Shown here in pieces: positions 10,250 through 21,600 of a stretch of DNA of 64,000 bases (its first letter is position 1; every line of letters starts with the position of its first letter). The translations under genes and the position numbers were made by a program. This DNA comes from Ulva prolifera (taxonomy: Eukaryota; Chlorophyta; Ulvophyceae; Ulvales; Ulvaceae): NCBI GenBank assembly GCA_023078555.1, contig CM041198.1, forward strand, positions 2,654,800 to 2,718,799, written 5' to 3'. The notes beneath the pieces were generated by a model. That model worked only from the letters and a program-made list of their open reading frames with translations. It made no database searches and was not told the DNA's origin.

Positions 10250-12694
10250 ATGTCTTTCTCCAACGCTAATTCTAACGCCAACTCTCCTCGCGAGGAGAGG
10301 CGTGACGATGCTGACCAGCAGCCTTTCGTCGCCAGGGACGCTGACCAGCAGCTCCCCGACGGAGAACAGCCCGCGGGCATGTTACTCCGTGGCGGACGGA
10401 TTGTCCGGCCACGACCATCTTCCAATACTGGGCAGAGTAGCCAGCAGGTGCCTCATTCCTCTCATGTTGTGAACGATTCTCGTCACACTGAGTCCCTCAT
10501 ATCACTCGCGACGTTGACTGAGGCGCTGCGCGCATCTCGAGGACGTAGCGAACCTGATCTGACAAAAGGAAAGTTGCCTGAGTGGAATTGTAAGACTGAA
10601 AGCTTCGTTGCGTACGAGCAGAAAGTCTTTTTGTGGTTAGGCCAATTTGAGTTAGACCATTTGTTGCAGCACGCTCCGTCTGCGGACGAACAGCGTGTTC
10701 ATGCTAGGGCGAGGACACAGGTCCTAATGTCTTTGCCTGACGCGGATAGGACGACTGTCTATCGCATGTCACACCTGTGTGAAGCATGGTCTTACTTGAC
10801 TGCCAAGTACAGACCTAGCACCGAAGCCGAAATCCACAGGTTGTGGAGTCGGTTCAATTCGTTATCACAACACAACAAAGACGTTGCGACGTATTGTGGT
10901 GAAGTGATGAGTGTTTACACTCAACTGGAGGCACTAGGTGCCGATGTGGGCCAGCGATGGCTTAGACTGAAACTTTTAGAAGTGGGGGAGGAGTTCAACG
11001 CTGTGCGCGGCGAAGTACTCCACTCCTCCCCCCATGTAATTATATCACGTTTAACTGAGCACGCCGATTTGCTCAAACAACAGCGGCAGCTGCAGGCAAG
11101 GTCTGGGGCGCCCGCGGGCAAATCAGGCTGGCGCAAGCAGGCCCGTGGTGATGGTCCTGCGGTCGCCGCTGTCGCGGCTGGCCAGGCTCCTCGCGAGGAG
11201 ACCAGGACCTGCTTCTTCTGCAAGAAGAAGGGACATCTTCGTGCGAACTGCCCCCAACGCAAACAGGCTGCGGCCAAAGATGTTTGCACTGTTGAAATGC
11301 CTGAAAAGTATCCCCAGCCAGACGCGTCTCTGCCGTGGAACATCATTGTAGATAGTGGGTCGGACATGCATATAGTAGGCAATCGTGAAATGTTTACTGA
11401 GTACGGCCCGTGCCAGAAAGTTGCCAATCTCGCGGGACCAGGGCAGCTTTCTATCATGGGTAGGGGAACCATTCTGGTGAACCTGGGTACTTATGTAGAT
11501 AAGTGTGGGAACAAGCATCCGTTAGATGTGGAAATCCCTGGTGTTTATTACGCGCCTGAATGTCCGTACAACCTGCTCAGTACGATGGGTCTTAGGCATG
11601 AGCAGATGTTCCTAGACACGCGTAGAAATGTCTTGTATGTTCCTGGTCTGGGTGATATGGCCACCGACGTAGAGGACGATGTCAAGTATCAGGAACTTGA
11701 TGTAGATGGTCACCCTGTCTTTGCTTTTAAAATGGCAGTAGAGACCAAACCTATTCTCGTCGGTGCGCCGGTCAATAGGGGGGTAGTCTGGTCCAACCAG
11801 AGCAGCCCAACCTCAGTTATTGAGGACCAACAGCAGTGGCATCATGTGGCGGTCGCGGCCGTTGACCTGGAGCGACCCAATGCTGGGGGAGCTGAGGTCC
11901 CACATGATGCGTACTTGCTGGAGCCTGCTTTTCTCGCACACTTGTCCTTTCACCAGTCCACATGGGTCCTCAAGCGTATGCAAGCCAACGCTGAGTTTTA
12001 TGGTGATTTAAATTTGAAAGTTGATTCCGAGCCATTAGGGAATCGTTGTCATGGCTGCAGAATTGGCAAAGTGCCTGCGGGCAAATTTTCTGCCAATGAT
12101 CGTGAGCTCATGGGCCAGGCCAAGTTTCCTGGTGAGCAACTGCATGCCGATTTAGCTGGTCCTGTCTCTCCTGTAGGAATTGGTGGTGTGAAGTATGTTT
12201 TGTTTGTGATGTGTGCCTTTACCCGTTATACTTTCGTAGTCGGTCTGCGCAAAAAGAGTGAGGCTGCGGCCATGATCTCTTATATTATCGAACGCATTCG
12301 GGTGAATGTGGTGAAGCCAGGTGAACCGGGTGTGCGCATCCTACACACCGACAAAGGGGGAGAGTTCATGGTCGAGGCCTTAAAACTCTACCTCCAGCGT
12401 CGTGGCATCATTCACCCCTTAACTCCCACAGCTGCTCATCGCTGTAAAGGCATGATTGAGCGGAGGATCGGAGTTGCCTTTGAGTCACTCCGTGCTGCGC
12501 TGCTTGCGAGCGGCCTGCCTCTGTTCCTGTGGATAGAATGCCTCGCCAGTGTTGTACATGGTCACAATCTCACGCCGTCCTCGGCACTGTACCATGACAA
12601 GTTGGCGAGTATCCTCAAATCTCAGAGAGGCCAGCATGCTGTCAACGCGTCTGCGGATGTTGACGAAGCTGAGCGGGGAAAGGTAAGCGTATGA
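10250..12694 (+). CDS. Copia Gag-protease-integrase polyprotein
   Basis: An 814-codon frame. Residues about 105-235 form a UBN2-type copia Gag domain. A CCHC zinc knuckle follows at about residue 324 (CFFCKKKGHLRANC). The aspartic protease has the active-site triad in WNIIVDSGSDMHIVG. The integrase zinc domain (HLSFHQSTW ... CHGC) precedes the catalytic core, with D in HADLAGP, D in ILHTDKGGEF and the E of MIERRIG completing D-D-E. The frame ends at a TGA overlapping the ATG of the next frame (ATGA, 12691-12694). The integrase C-terminal region is continued by that second frame, so the break lies inside a normally continuous polyprotein. All key residues visible here are intact. Confidence 0.93.
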   Translation: MSFSNANSNANSPREERRDDADQQPFVARDADQQLPDGEQPAGMLLRGGRIVRPRPSSNTGQSSQQVPHSSHVVNDSRHTESLISLATLTEALRASRGRSEPDLTKGKLPEWNCKTESFVAYEQKVFLWLGQFELDHLLQHAPSADEQRVHARARTQVLMSLPDADRTTVYRMSHLCEAWSYLTAKYRPSTEAEIHRLWSRFNSLSQHNKDVATYCGEVMSVYTQLEALGADVGQRWLRLKLLEVGEEFNAVRGEVLHSSPHVIISRLTEHADLLKQQRQLQARSGAPAGKSGWRKQARGDGPAVAAVAAGQAPREETRTCFFCKKKGHLRANCPQRKQAAAKDVCTVEMPEKYPQPDASLPWNIIVDSGSDMHIVGNREMFTEYGPCQKVANLAGPGQLSIMGRGTILVNLGTYVDKCGNKHPLDVEIPGVYYAPECPYNLLSTMGLRHEQMFLDTRRNVLYVPGLGDMATDVEDDVKYQELDVDGHPVFAFKMAVETKPILVGAPVNRGVVWSNQSSPTSVIEDQQQWHHVAVAAVDLERPNAGGAEVPHDAYLLEPAFLAHLSFHQSTWVLKRMQANAEFYGDLNLKVDSEPLGNRCHGCRIGKVPAGKFSANDRELMGQAKFPGEQLHADLAGPVSPVGIGGVKYVLFVMCAFTRYTFVVGLRKKSEAAAMISYIIERIRVNVVKPGEPGVRILHTDKGGEFMVEALKLYLQRRGIIHPLTPTAAHRCKGMIERRIGVAFESLRAALLASGLPLFLWIECLASVVHGHNLTPSSALYHDKLASILKSQRGQHAVNASADVDEAERGKVSV

Positions 12695-15600
12695 AAAAGG
12701 CCGAACGCGATAAGTTGAAGGAGGAGGAAAAACGCAAGTATAAATTGCTTGCGACGACAGAGTTAGATGAGTTTTTAGTTCGTGCTTGTGATAAGGATAT
12801 CATTCCTTATATGTCCTTTTTCAGAGACACCTCCGTTGAGGTGTTCCAAGATCTGCTGCGGCAGCAGCGTCCGTGGGGGGTTGAGGTGTATGCATACCCG
12901 AGGGATGACAAGCTGCGGAAGTTGTCCCAAAGGGGGGTCCTTGCATACTGGGTCGGGGCTGGGCTGGGCCCCAGCATGCAGCGTGTGTACGCCCAGGATG
13001 TTCCTGGGGGTAGGGTTTTTGTTGTGCGCCAGGTTGTGTGCACTGCGGATCAGATGATCCGCCACGTACGAAAGTACGATGCGTCCGCCGTTGTGGACAA
13101 GAGAGAGCCTGAGGAGTTTGCGAACTCCTATACGGTTGTCTTCGAGGGTGACGATGAGGGTGAGCGTGTTACTGACGCCGATGTGCCTCCATTCGCGGCA
13201 GAACACACCTATGACGGGGGAGTGTTGCGCCGTCTGCGTGACCAGCTTCACACCCCCCCTGCTCATGGTAGGGTTCCTGTCATGGAAATGACTTTCCGGC
13301 AGGATAACCCTGAGCCTAGTGAGGCTGTGTATTCTCCGCGATTTGGAGCTGGCTCCTCTGCGGAGATTATCCGGCGTGACCCTGCTCGGGTCACACCGGA
13401 AATAGCCAGAACAGCTTTGCATCGCACGCGTGCGACATCCAGAGCTGTTGCCCACCCTGACGTCCCTTCTTCCTCTCGTTTGCGTGGTGAAGTGCATCAC
13501 CCGGTCGCTGTGCCCTCACGTACTGCGCAGTATGTTGTCACGCGGAACGCTGCACTGCACGACCCTGGTGTAGAAGCTGCGTTTCCTGTTCAAGTGTCTG
13601 TCAGTGCGTCTGACGATGACATGGATGAGGATGACGGTGGTCCCGGCATCTATGATGACGATGACGAACATCGCATGGACTACACCGTCTCAGATGATGA
13701 ACGAGCCGCGGCTCATCAGAATCTGGAGGCTCAGCGGGTCCGTTCCGGGAGTAATTCGGCAGCGGCCTCAGCATCTGGCGCGGGGGCAGTTGCTCAGCCC
13801 TTGCGAGGAGCTGAGTCGCCGAGGCCCTTCTGGGAGGATGAGCCAGATGAGGTGGAAACCGGGTCCGAATTAGGGGGAGAGGATCCGGACCCCTCAGCCG
13901 CAGTTGGGGTTGATTTGCCTGACGAGGTGAGGGCCATTCCAGCCGCCTTGCCTCGCATAAAAATCAGTCCTCTTGTACGCAGACGCCTTGTTCCATTGGC
14001 TGCGGATGTAGCAGCTGTACAAATGCATGAGCCTGCGGGCTCTGACGTTGCTAGTAGTGAGACAGTTGTAGCTGCTATTGATGTTTCAGCTTGTGATCAG
14101 GACACATCAGCCGCGGCTGACTGTGGAGTGTCCTGTGCAGGCCTGAAGCCTCAGCATGTGGAGTCTGGTGAGCAGCAGAGTGCTCAGCGTCGTGGGTCGC
14201 GCCGAGCAGCTGCCGCCAGGAAGCAGAAGGCCTCCTCCGACCCTGATATGCCTTCTATGAAGGAAGGGCTTGCGGGTCCGGACAGGGATGCATGGCTGCG
14301 TGCCATGCAGGAGGAGGTAGATGCACTGGGTGAGCACGGAACCTTCGGGTTGTGCTATCTGCCTGCGGGCAAACGGGCTATCTCGGGCAAATGGGTGCTC
14401 AAGATCAAGCGTGGGCCTGCGGGGGAGATTCAGCGCTACAAGGCACGCTATGTGGCGCGGGGTTTTTCTCAGGTAGAGGGTGTAGACTTTTTTTAGACTT
14501 GGTCACCTGTTGGGAGCTATGCGACACTTCGTGTGTTGCTGTCAGTTGCTGCTCAGGCAGATTTAGAAATTAGACACATAGATATACAGTGTGCTTTTCT
14601 GAATGGTGAGCTGGAGGAGGAAGTGTTCGTTGAACAGCCCCCGTACTTCACTGACGGGACAGCACGTGTATGGAGATTGCATAAAACCCTGTATGGCCTG
14701 AAGCAAGCTGCTCGCGAGTGGCATAAAGCTTTAGTAAAGGTCCTAGCAGAGATGGGATTTGTGTGCGCACAAAGTGATCCCCGACTGTATGTTAGAACAT
14801 CTGGTCTTTGTTTTATTTTCCTGTGGGTCGACGACTTGTTCATATTCAGCGGCACTGCGGGGCTGCAAGAACTTGTCGACATAATTCTCACAAAATTCGA
14901 AGGCAGAGACCTGGGTGAACTAGCCTGGGCACTTGGCACTGAGATCATGCGTGATCGCAAGGCCAAGACAATCACCATGACGCAGCGAAACAAAATCCAT
15001 AGCCTGCTTGAAAAGTATAGTATGTCTGATTGTCGAAAGTCTCCCACTCCGTTAGTGCCGCGGCAACAACTGAGGAGTGTGAAAGAGCACCCGGACCTGG
15101 AGAAAGCCAGTGCTGCTGAGCATTCCAGGTTCATGAGTGCTGTAGGAAGCATCCAGTACATTGCAGGAGTGACACGACCTGACCTCAGCTACGTGGCACA
15201 TGCCCTGGCCCGGCACATGTCCAGTAGTCTGAAGGAACATTGGTTGGCTGTGCAACACGTTCTGAGATACCTGCAGTCCACAAAGAATTTAGGAATACAA
15301 TTTATAGGCTCTGTGGGGCATGGGTGCCTGTTAGAGGCATTTTCTGATGCAGATTTTGCGAACTCTGCTGATTTGAAGAGTGTTTCTGGTATGGTTCTTC
15401 GAGTGTATGGGAACTGTGTTCTCTGGCGCTCGAAGAAACAGAGTATAGTGGCTGGGGATACAACAGAGGCTGAGCTCATTGCGATGAGTGCAACAGCCAA
15501 CGAGTTGATGTGGGTGAAGCAGTTGCTTCTCGACCTAAAACTCGTCCCGTATAAGCCAACTCTGTGGGGTGATAATAAAAGTGCCAATATCTTGGCAGTG

Positions 15601-15792
15601 AATGCTGTGTCCTCTGACAGATCCAAGCACATTCGTGTGCGGCACTTGCGAGTGCGGGAATATGTCCAGATGGATGAACTTAAGGTAGCATGGGTTGGCA
15701 CTGTCGATCAGTTAGCAGATGTGTTTACTAAAGTGCTGCCCGGACCTGCTTTGCAAGAAGTTCGTAATAAACTCCAGCTAGTGGAGACGTAG
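12691..15792 (+). pseudogene. Copia integrase C-terminus, reverse transcriptase and RNase H
   Basis: This continues copia pol in the next phase. The first part matches the integrase C-terminal region (IPYMSFF ... PWGVEVYAYPRD), then a long acidic, Ser/Pro-rich linker. RT begins near WVLKIKRGPAGEIQRYKARY. A single TAG at 14494-14496 stands where copia RTs carry the Glu of the E-T-(F/W)-SP motif, after which the same phase runs on: TWSPVGSYATLR, then DIQCAFLNGELEEEV and the catalytic LWVDDLFIF box. RNase H follows (SDADFANS, then KKQSIVAGDTTEAEL) and ends with VADVFTK-like residues. One point mutation (GAG to TAG) would account for the break. Confidence 0.9.
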
Positions 15793-15800
15793 CAGGGTTT

Positions 15801-15809
15801 ATGGGGGAG
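15801..15809 (+). promoter_or_regulatory. Polypurine tract
   Basis: atgggggag lies directly before the first base of the 3' LTR, the expected place for the plus-strand primer of an LTR retrotransposon. Confidence 0.75.
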
Positions 15810-16144
15810 TGTCACAATGCATGAGCCTGCGGGCAGCAGTGTGGTGACAGGTGCACCCATGCACGAACGATCCGCGGATCCAGTGTAGGGGTAAGCCGCC
15901 AGCTAGGATCGTCTCGATGTAGTGAGAGAGATCGTGCGAGGGTTTCCCGCCGTAACCTTGAGTGTTGAGTGTTCAGTGTGCATATAAGCATGTGCACACT
16001 GAGATCTGTAACCATTCTCTTTACTGTCTTACGGTACTAGCACTCTCCTTCAAGCATCTCTCGGTTCTACCTCTGTGCGCAGCAGGTATGATATGCTGGC
16101 TGTCCTGACCTGACCTGAACAAGGACTGCGCGTCCTGACCTGCA
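15810..16144 (+). repeat. Copia 3' LTR (3' end clipped)
   Basis: It starts tgtcacaatgcatgagcc, like the 5' LTR, and matches it to ctgacctgca. After 16144 the sequence becomes the 3' part of the minus-strand gene that follows. The last roughly 20 bases of the 5' LTR have no counterpart, so the end was lost or the junction rearranged. Confidence 0.88.
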
Positions 16145-16149
16145 CAATA

Positions 16150-18280
16150 TATAGCTTTTCTCACAGTCCCATCTCCATTTTCCTCCTTGTCGCTCAAAGG
16201 TAGGCCCATCAGGTCTACATCGTCGATGCCAATCATCGCCAACATATCATCCACAGCTGCACTGTCAGCGGCCACGGATGGCACCACTAGTGCGTTGTGT
16301 GTCTGGTCTTTCTCCGCTGCCGGGGTCGGCAACTGTGCACAGAACATTGCAGGGGAGACATACAGGGTCTGATGTCCATGACCAGTGACTTGCATGTCCT
16401 GCTATTAGCAGACACAATCAGTCCTTGAATGTGGCAGGCAGTACAATCATACCGCCCATGACATGCTGGCACCCCGTGCCTGTGCAGGTATTAGAAGTCG
16501 AGAGCATGTTACCTCTGAAACGGCTCTGTGACCCCCCTCACCGTGAGTGCCCACATCAAACTCGGAGGCCAATTTGCTAGGAGGGCGCCATTCCGTAGAT
16601 GCACCGACGCCAGCAACCGGGTCGGGTTCTGGTCTCTTCCTGCCGACCTCAGGAGGTGGTAAGTACCTCAGGTTGGCCGTCTCTGGGGTCAATCCCATGT
16701 ATCTCAGCCTCTCTGGTATCTTCCTCTCCGTGGCGATACATCTCATGTTGCCGTGCATGATCTGAACATGTTCTTAAGCTATCAGATATTGGGCTGCCAA
16801 CAACTGCGAGCAGCATCTCATAGTCTCAATTTGGCTGCTAGTACACACACTTCGATGATGCCATTTGCATAAGCGATTGCCTGCACTTGACACCATCGTA
16901 CCTGCTTCAGGTTGCCAGCTACACCCGGGGGAAGCTGCAGGGTGATGGCTCGGGCGATGGGGTCAGGTTCAAGATGTTCTTTCTCTGGTGTCTGACCTGT
17001 TCTCTCGATGTTGGACACAATGGCATCCTTGGCAGTGATCTCCCATTTGGGCTCGAACTTGTATTTAGGTTCATCAGGCTGCCACGGAGGATAGTGGCCG
17101 TCATCAAAGGCCCACTCCAGCCTTGTCTTCTGTACATGGCCAGCCACTGCGGATGTACCACCATCGTGCCTGACCTGTAACGCACGCATCCCATCATTAT
17201 CAGCACATGACCCATTCGCACAATCCAATTGAACAGGCTCTAGAGCACGTGCCAGCTTTCTGTCAAACTGCATGGAAAGTTCCATTAAGGATTTCCCTGG
17301 TCCTTTTGCCTCGTGTGTTGCCGCGGGATTAGCTCGCAGTGCTGCTGCGAATTTGCGGATGTTGACATTGTTATTGCCCATGCGTCCGTTGACCGCAGTC
17401 CTGCACAGTGCATTGTGTTGAACCATCCGGAGGAAGCAGGTTCCGGTCACAGTGAGGGCAACGGTACCTGCTACCAACAAGCTTTGTATACCCCATCATC
17501 ATCTGTTCCCACGCCTGTGTCAGATTATGAATTTTGCGTCCGGCCTCCTTCTCTTTGTCTGTCTCCCCATTCTCCATTGCCTATGTCAGTATAGCAGACA
17601 ACTTAGCACATGCACTTCCTATATAGGATATATCGACCACATGCACTTGCAATCGGGGTGGGTGTGCGCACCTCTTTTGCAAACTCTACCATTCCTTCTA
17701 CGGGCGTCACCTGAAGCCAGCAGCCGTCTGGCGTAGTCGTGTCGTCAAGTACCTTTTTCGCCTTGGCGCTCTTTTTATACCCCTCGGGTAGTGCTTTCAA
17801 TGTCTCCCGGATCTTCGCGCACATGAAGATACCACCCTTCAGTTTAGCAACTTTGGAGTCCACGTTCCTTGCACTCGTCCCGTCGCTGACGCATGACCGA
17901 CTGCCGCCATGATCGAACGTGCTCGTTGCAGCCGGAGGTGGCCCCGTCAAACTCGAAACCGCCCAGACCTTGCCAGGCAGCTCTGGCGTTACGGGTGCGG
18001 CTCCCTCGGGTAATGCTACAGTGTCACACAACAACTCCAATAAATCAGCGCCTGTGTAAATGGCTCCGGTCGCGCCTGTAGACTTTGATCCCGTGGGCGT
18101 CACTCTGAACTTGTGCCGTTTCCATTCGGATCCATCGGTGTCGTGGGATACATTGATGCCACAATTCACTAGCAACGTGAGCATGAACGAATTTTGATCG
18201 GCGGTTTGGTATGACACTTGCTGAAAACCTGCTGCGATTTGCCGTCAACATTGTTGCATTTCAAAAGCACATTTGCCATG
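16150..18280 (-). pseudogene. Unknown multi-exon protein, frameshifted, 3' end at the copia LTR
   Basis: Several open blocks on the minus strand seem to be exons of one gene. From ATG 18280-18278 it reads MANVLLKCNNVDGKSQQV; then one base is missing in a T run near 18225, and the adjacent phase continues VSYQTADQNSFMLTLLVNC. Further blocks lie near 17.6-18.2 kb (WKRHKFRVTPTG), 17.37-17.58 kb (a possible zinc ribbon, YRCPHCDRNLLPPDG ... CTVQDC), 16.82-17.34 kb, 16.5-16.76 kb and 16.15-16.39 kb. I recognise no family. The gene points away from the tnp2 transposase and could be a second, accessory protein of that transposon (inference). The block around 17.3 kb shares LRANP and ALARA/ALxEP spacing with the gag-like ORF at 9.1 kb, possibly by chance. 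Exon borders are not resolved. Confidence 0.5.
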
Positions 18281-18409
18281 ATACCTACGCCGATGAAAAG
18301 TTTCCTTGAACTGGGTTGTGGGACAGTGAGCGGTGGCAGTTGATCGGTGGTAATGTGTACATGCGGGATCAGTGTACGTAGCTGACGGTTCGAATGCGGG
18401 ACTGTGTTT

Positions 18410-18443
18410 GTGGCGACTAGTGACTGAAGCCTCTAGTCGCCAC
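18410..18443. repeat. Short perfect inverted repeat between divergent genes
   Basis: gtggcgactag (18410-18420) and ctagtcgccac (18433-18443) are perfect complements around 12 bases. It lies in the 370-base gap between the minus-strand unknown gene and the tnp2-like gene. The arm gtggcga also appears in the later copies of the 344-bp array (gtggcgacacg). Confidence 0.7.
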
Positions 18444-18651
18444 GACCAGCTTTGATGAAGTCGCTGGACTGTGGGCCAAAGATGCAAGGCGAGTGCTCTG
18501 TCGTGCGCATCACGGATTGGGTGAGAGAGATGATATTATAATTAGCCTCTTGGTGATTGGAAGCGTTTGATATGGAGCACAGTGGAGCCAGTACAATTGC
18601 GTTTTACGATTAATCGCCGCTCACACCACCTGCATCCGCAACCGTTCAAGT

Positions 18652-21600
18652 ATGCAGGCCCATCACGTAGCGACGGAGCCCATGGCGAAACGTGTTAGGA
18701 GGACAAAGGCTGACATGGAGTTCAGTCTTGCGCAGAAAGGTATTTACAGTGACCCTGACGCAAATGGTGCTGAGAGGTACAGATGCAAGCACTGTCACAC
18801 TCCTTTCGCGCCCTCTAGCAGAGCGCATGCAACGCGGCACGAGTGCCCAGCTGCCCTGGGTGTGGCCCTGCATACTGACACCGACGTAGGCGGTCCATTT
18901 GCCGGCTGCGACACGAGGCTGCCCTTGGGGGCATCTCTGCAAGACGAGCCTGCTGCTGCAGCTGGCTCCGGCTCCCCAGAGGCATACACGTACAGCATGC
19001 CAGAATGCACGGAAGATTGGGCGCTAGGCACTGAGGCAGATGCACCTGTGTATTACACAGCTGAAGAGGCCGATTTAATCGCTATGGCAAGGGCGACTGC
19101 CTTCAATGCTGCCTATGAGGTGTGACACCCCGATCCCGCAGCTGAGTTGCACAAGTCCATGCGAGAGCAGTACATCAGAGAGGCACCTCTCTAACACCGG
19201 TGCATATGCATGACCGAGTGGGCATGGACGCATGTCGCTACAACTGTGTTGTTGCAGGAGTTGATCGGAGATGATGACTGGAGAGCCCGAGGCGGACTAG
19301 AGGACCTGGATGAGGAAGACGAGGATGACATCGCCCCTCGGCCAGCTGGCGATCGTGGCCGACTACCGGGTCAAGTGCTCGCTGAGGCCGCAGCCGATCA
19401 GGGTGTGTATGCACCTAGGCCCATCGGTGTCCATCTGGCTCCGGCGCAACGGCGGTTGCTGGAAGTCCATGCTGCACAATAGGGTTGTCGACCGCCTAAA
19501 AAGGGGACCGGAGCATGGTTGTGTGCCCACCGAGGGGATCCCATCACACCGGGGCACGCCGTCACCGTTGTGCAGGCCTGTTACTGGTTGGCGACGATGA
19601 AGAACGATCACAGGGTCACAGACACAGTTATTGATCAGTACTGTGCGATGATGCACCACCTGATCCTGCCGCCTGACAATTTGTACCCAGCATCATATCA
19701 CATGGTGAAGGCGGTATTGGACGTGGAATCAAGCACCACATGTACTAAACACATATGTGACAAGTGTTGGACTGTGTTTCCACCACTTGATCCGGCTCAG
19801 TATCCCGGGAACGCAGATGCAGTGTGTGCTGCTGAAGGATGTGGCAACCGGCGTTTTGACGTTTCTGAAACTGGTGGGGTGTTCCCCAACCGGAATATTT
19901 ACTACTTTGATGTACGGGCAACGGTATTGGACCTTCTGGATCCAGTATTGGAAGACCTCGATGCATACCGTGAGCAGCGAAAACAGGCCTACCAAGACCC
20001 TGCATCTTTTTTGAGCAGCCCCGCCGGACAGCACGTGGACGCCGCTATAGGCCACAAGCTCAGCAACCCCATCCGTTGAGGAGAATGAAATTGTGATTCC
20101 GTTTTCAGTGGGTACGGTGCACCTAACCTGGCCAGTAATACGGCATGTAGTTGCAATTGATGTCTAGCTCTAGCAAAAGTGTGACAATGCCACCGGTTCC
20201 TGCAGGGGGGGATGGTGTCCAGATCTACACCAACAAAGTGTACGGTACGTTGGCTTGTGGGCTGAAGTTGACTGATGCACCAGAGGGTTTGCAAGCCAAG
20301 AATATAACATGGTCCCCGGTGTGCATCGTCCAAGGACCAACAGAGCCTGGGTCTTACCATGATGTCATGGCCCCCATCATAGAATTCTTTGAAAAACATG
20401 ATCCAGGTGTGGTGTTGCTGTACATGCCTACTGACTTCAACGACATTCCACTCCTGTTGATCAGTCTCTCACACTGAATCAACCTACAGGCCGACCCGGT
20501 TCCACACCTCTCCTGGTCGATGTTGGCGGGCCACAGCTGCTGAAAGTGTGGCCGGTTCTTGTGTGTGCACAGGGAGACATCCCGTTCATGACCAAGTTCA
20601 CAGGCGGCTTGCATCATACCGGGCCTGCTTTGCGTGTGCGATGTCGGGGGCCCACAACCACGAAGCCAACACTGTCCGGTACGTTGCTGTGTAGACTGGA
20701 AGGCGGATATTCCAGATCCAGGCGCGTGCCGGGGCTACACTTGAGACCCCACCTGGTGTATCTGCAGATACAGCTGCCGTATGTATGCAGGTGGCTGGGG
20801 TTTGATGCTGGAATGGTACAGAGGGTCCCATGTTATGCCGCAGTTGGCCAGTGTGCACCAATGGCAGGTCAGACGTTGCATCCACATGAATTGGCTGCTG
20901 TTGACAACTCTGGGGACCATCCTCGCGTACCACTAGGTGACCTCCAGAAGGATGATGGGCGTTACCTTGCGAGGACTGCCTTCACTGATCCCATCGATGT
21001 CGCCTCAAGTACCTGGCTGACAGACAATGTGCTGAAGCTAAGCGACCTTGAAATCAAGATGCGCGGTAGAAAGGCAAAACTCTATCAAGACCAGGTGCTG
21101 CACCCATCACTGGAAGCAGTCGAAAAGAAGGATCAGACCCAGCGGGAGGACTGGGCCAACCAGATGCAGAAGGAGCTCGGAGCTCGTAAAGAACCGATGT
21201 TCCAGAGCCTCTCGTACGTGAAGTATGACTCTTGCTGTCCGGACTGTCTTCCAGAATCTGTACCTGTTTCTTGCAAGGTCGTGCAGTACTGACTGCATAA
21301 TCTTAAGTGTGCAGCCCGTGTCATTTCTTTCGATACGGGATTGCGCACATCTTCTTGCTGGGCATCCTCAAGGATTTCTGGCGCATGTGGCTGAGGCAGG
21401 TGTCTTCTGGAGGACATAATCTCCCGACTTACATCCGGCAACACATCTCAAAAAAGGGATCAGAAATTCTGGTGACAGAGTTGTTTGGAAAGCCGTACAC
21501 CGACTTGATTCGGTGGGTCTCCAGCCAACTCTGTCGGGGTCTCGACATGCAGTTTCTGTGCAGCAATCGTTGCTGTTGCACTGCGTGTCCCACAGTGTGT

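Larger units (their letters stand above)
9582..16144 (+). mobile_element. Ty1/copia LTR retrotransposon (nearly full length)
   Basis: Two direct LTRs flank gag-protease-integrase-RT-RNaseH in copia order (integrase before RT). The internal region runs from about 9941 to 15809. The LTRs differ at roughly 6% of positions by eye, so the insertion is not recent. No 5-bp target-site duplication is visible: the left flank is gacac and the right flank caata. The 3' LTR stops about 20 bases before the point where the 5' LTR appears to end, so the right end has probably been clipped. One nonsense codon (14494-14496) interrupts pol. Confidence 0.95.

Noticed and set aside
16021..16144. Coding extension of the minus-strand gene into the 3' LTR
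   Set aside because: That part is LTR sequence shared with the 5' LTR, so the open frame there is fortuitous.
9368..19482. Reassigned TAG codon (stops in otherwise open frames at 9368, 14494 and 19480)
   Set aside because: Only transposon-derived frames are affected, and TAG is a plausible true stop of the helicase gene (57702). Ordinary mutation or an intron explains these.
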